A stretch of 22,677 bases of DNA from CAZZKE01 sp964655005 (lineage in GTDB: Bacteria > Pseudomonadota > Alphaproteobacteria > Rhodospirillales > JABHCV01). Where the stretch lies: positions 1-22,677 of the forward strand of contig CAZZKE010000047.1 of assembly GCA_964655005.1 (NCBI GenBank), given 5' to 3'. Position 1 is the stretch's first letter; every line of letters starts with the position of its first letter. The notes under the pieces were generated by a model. It was given only the letters and a program-made list of their open reading frames with translations. It ran no database searches and was not told where the DNA came from. The position numbers and the translations under genes were made by a program. Positions 22,625 to 22,677 of this stretch are shown one piece after another.

Positions 22625-22677
22625 ATACCAAGTTGCAGAAAGAATGACTCATAGAGACGGCCTCACAAGCCTTTTGG
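22625..22677. mobile_element. left end of a further palindromic element copy, cut by the window edge
   Basis: The stretch starts ATACCAAGTTGCAGAAAGAA and continues ATGACTCATAGAGA. Its first 33 bases differ from the complete element at 10718 at only two positions, after which it diverges but keeps a similar CCTTxxGG ending. The rest is outside the window, so whether it is a complete palindrome is not known. It lies 92 bases upstream of ftsB. Confidence 0.7.

Overview
The window reads as ordinary chromosomal DNA from a GC-rich alphaproteobacterium. The best guess is a Rhodospirillales-like lineage. This is inferred from the arrangement ftsB - pdhA - pdhB (with its own lipoyl domain) - pdhC - lpd - lipA - ratA, the DUF4170 / smpB / dapA block facing a Slt-type transglycosylase, and the bactofilin / M23 pair. 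No phage, CRISPR array, rRNA or tRNA was seen. Gene density is high and no gene-free stretch exceeds 300 bases.

Layout from left to right. (1) 1-2345: a possible 49-residue membrane peptide, then a minus-strand pair made of an M24/creatinase-fold hydrolase (ectoine hydrolase-like) and an EamA transporter. (2) 2405-3320: two plus-strand genes of unknown role, one with an N-terminal Cys cluster and one with an excisionase-like helix-turn-helix. (3) 3414-4752: tusA and a DsrE-family gene under a TetR-type repressor, with two near-identical 20-bp palindromes placed in front of dsrE and tetR. (4) 4979-6199: intracellular polyhydroxybutyrate depolymerase. (5) 6206-7895 minus: DUF4170, smpB, dapA; 8034-10010 plus: Slt lytic transglycosylase. 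(6) 10044-11864: L-2-haloacid dehalogenase and a threonine/serine dehydratase, separated by a 161-bp near-perfect palindromic element. (7) 11853-13638 minus: bactofilin overlapping an M23 endopeptidase. (8) 13803-14809: pgpA and pncC. (9) 14800-22532 minus: ratA-like, lipA, GNAT, lpd, pdhC, pdhB, pdhA, a monooxygenase-fold gene and ftsB. This block carries the pyruvate dehydrogenase complex together with the enzyme that makes its lipoyl cofactor.

The least expected structure is a small family of interspersed palindromic elements. One complete copy lies at 10718-10878, one diverged copy at 3319-3388, and one copy at 22625 runs off the right edge. In the two left copies the element end forms or abuts the TAA stop codon of the upstream gene. 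The complete copy also provides an open frame that fuses to the downstream dehydratase. The other notable point is the TetR/DsrE/TusA sulfur-carrier unit with its two operators. Functional names rest on recognised motifs and gene order only; no database search was run.
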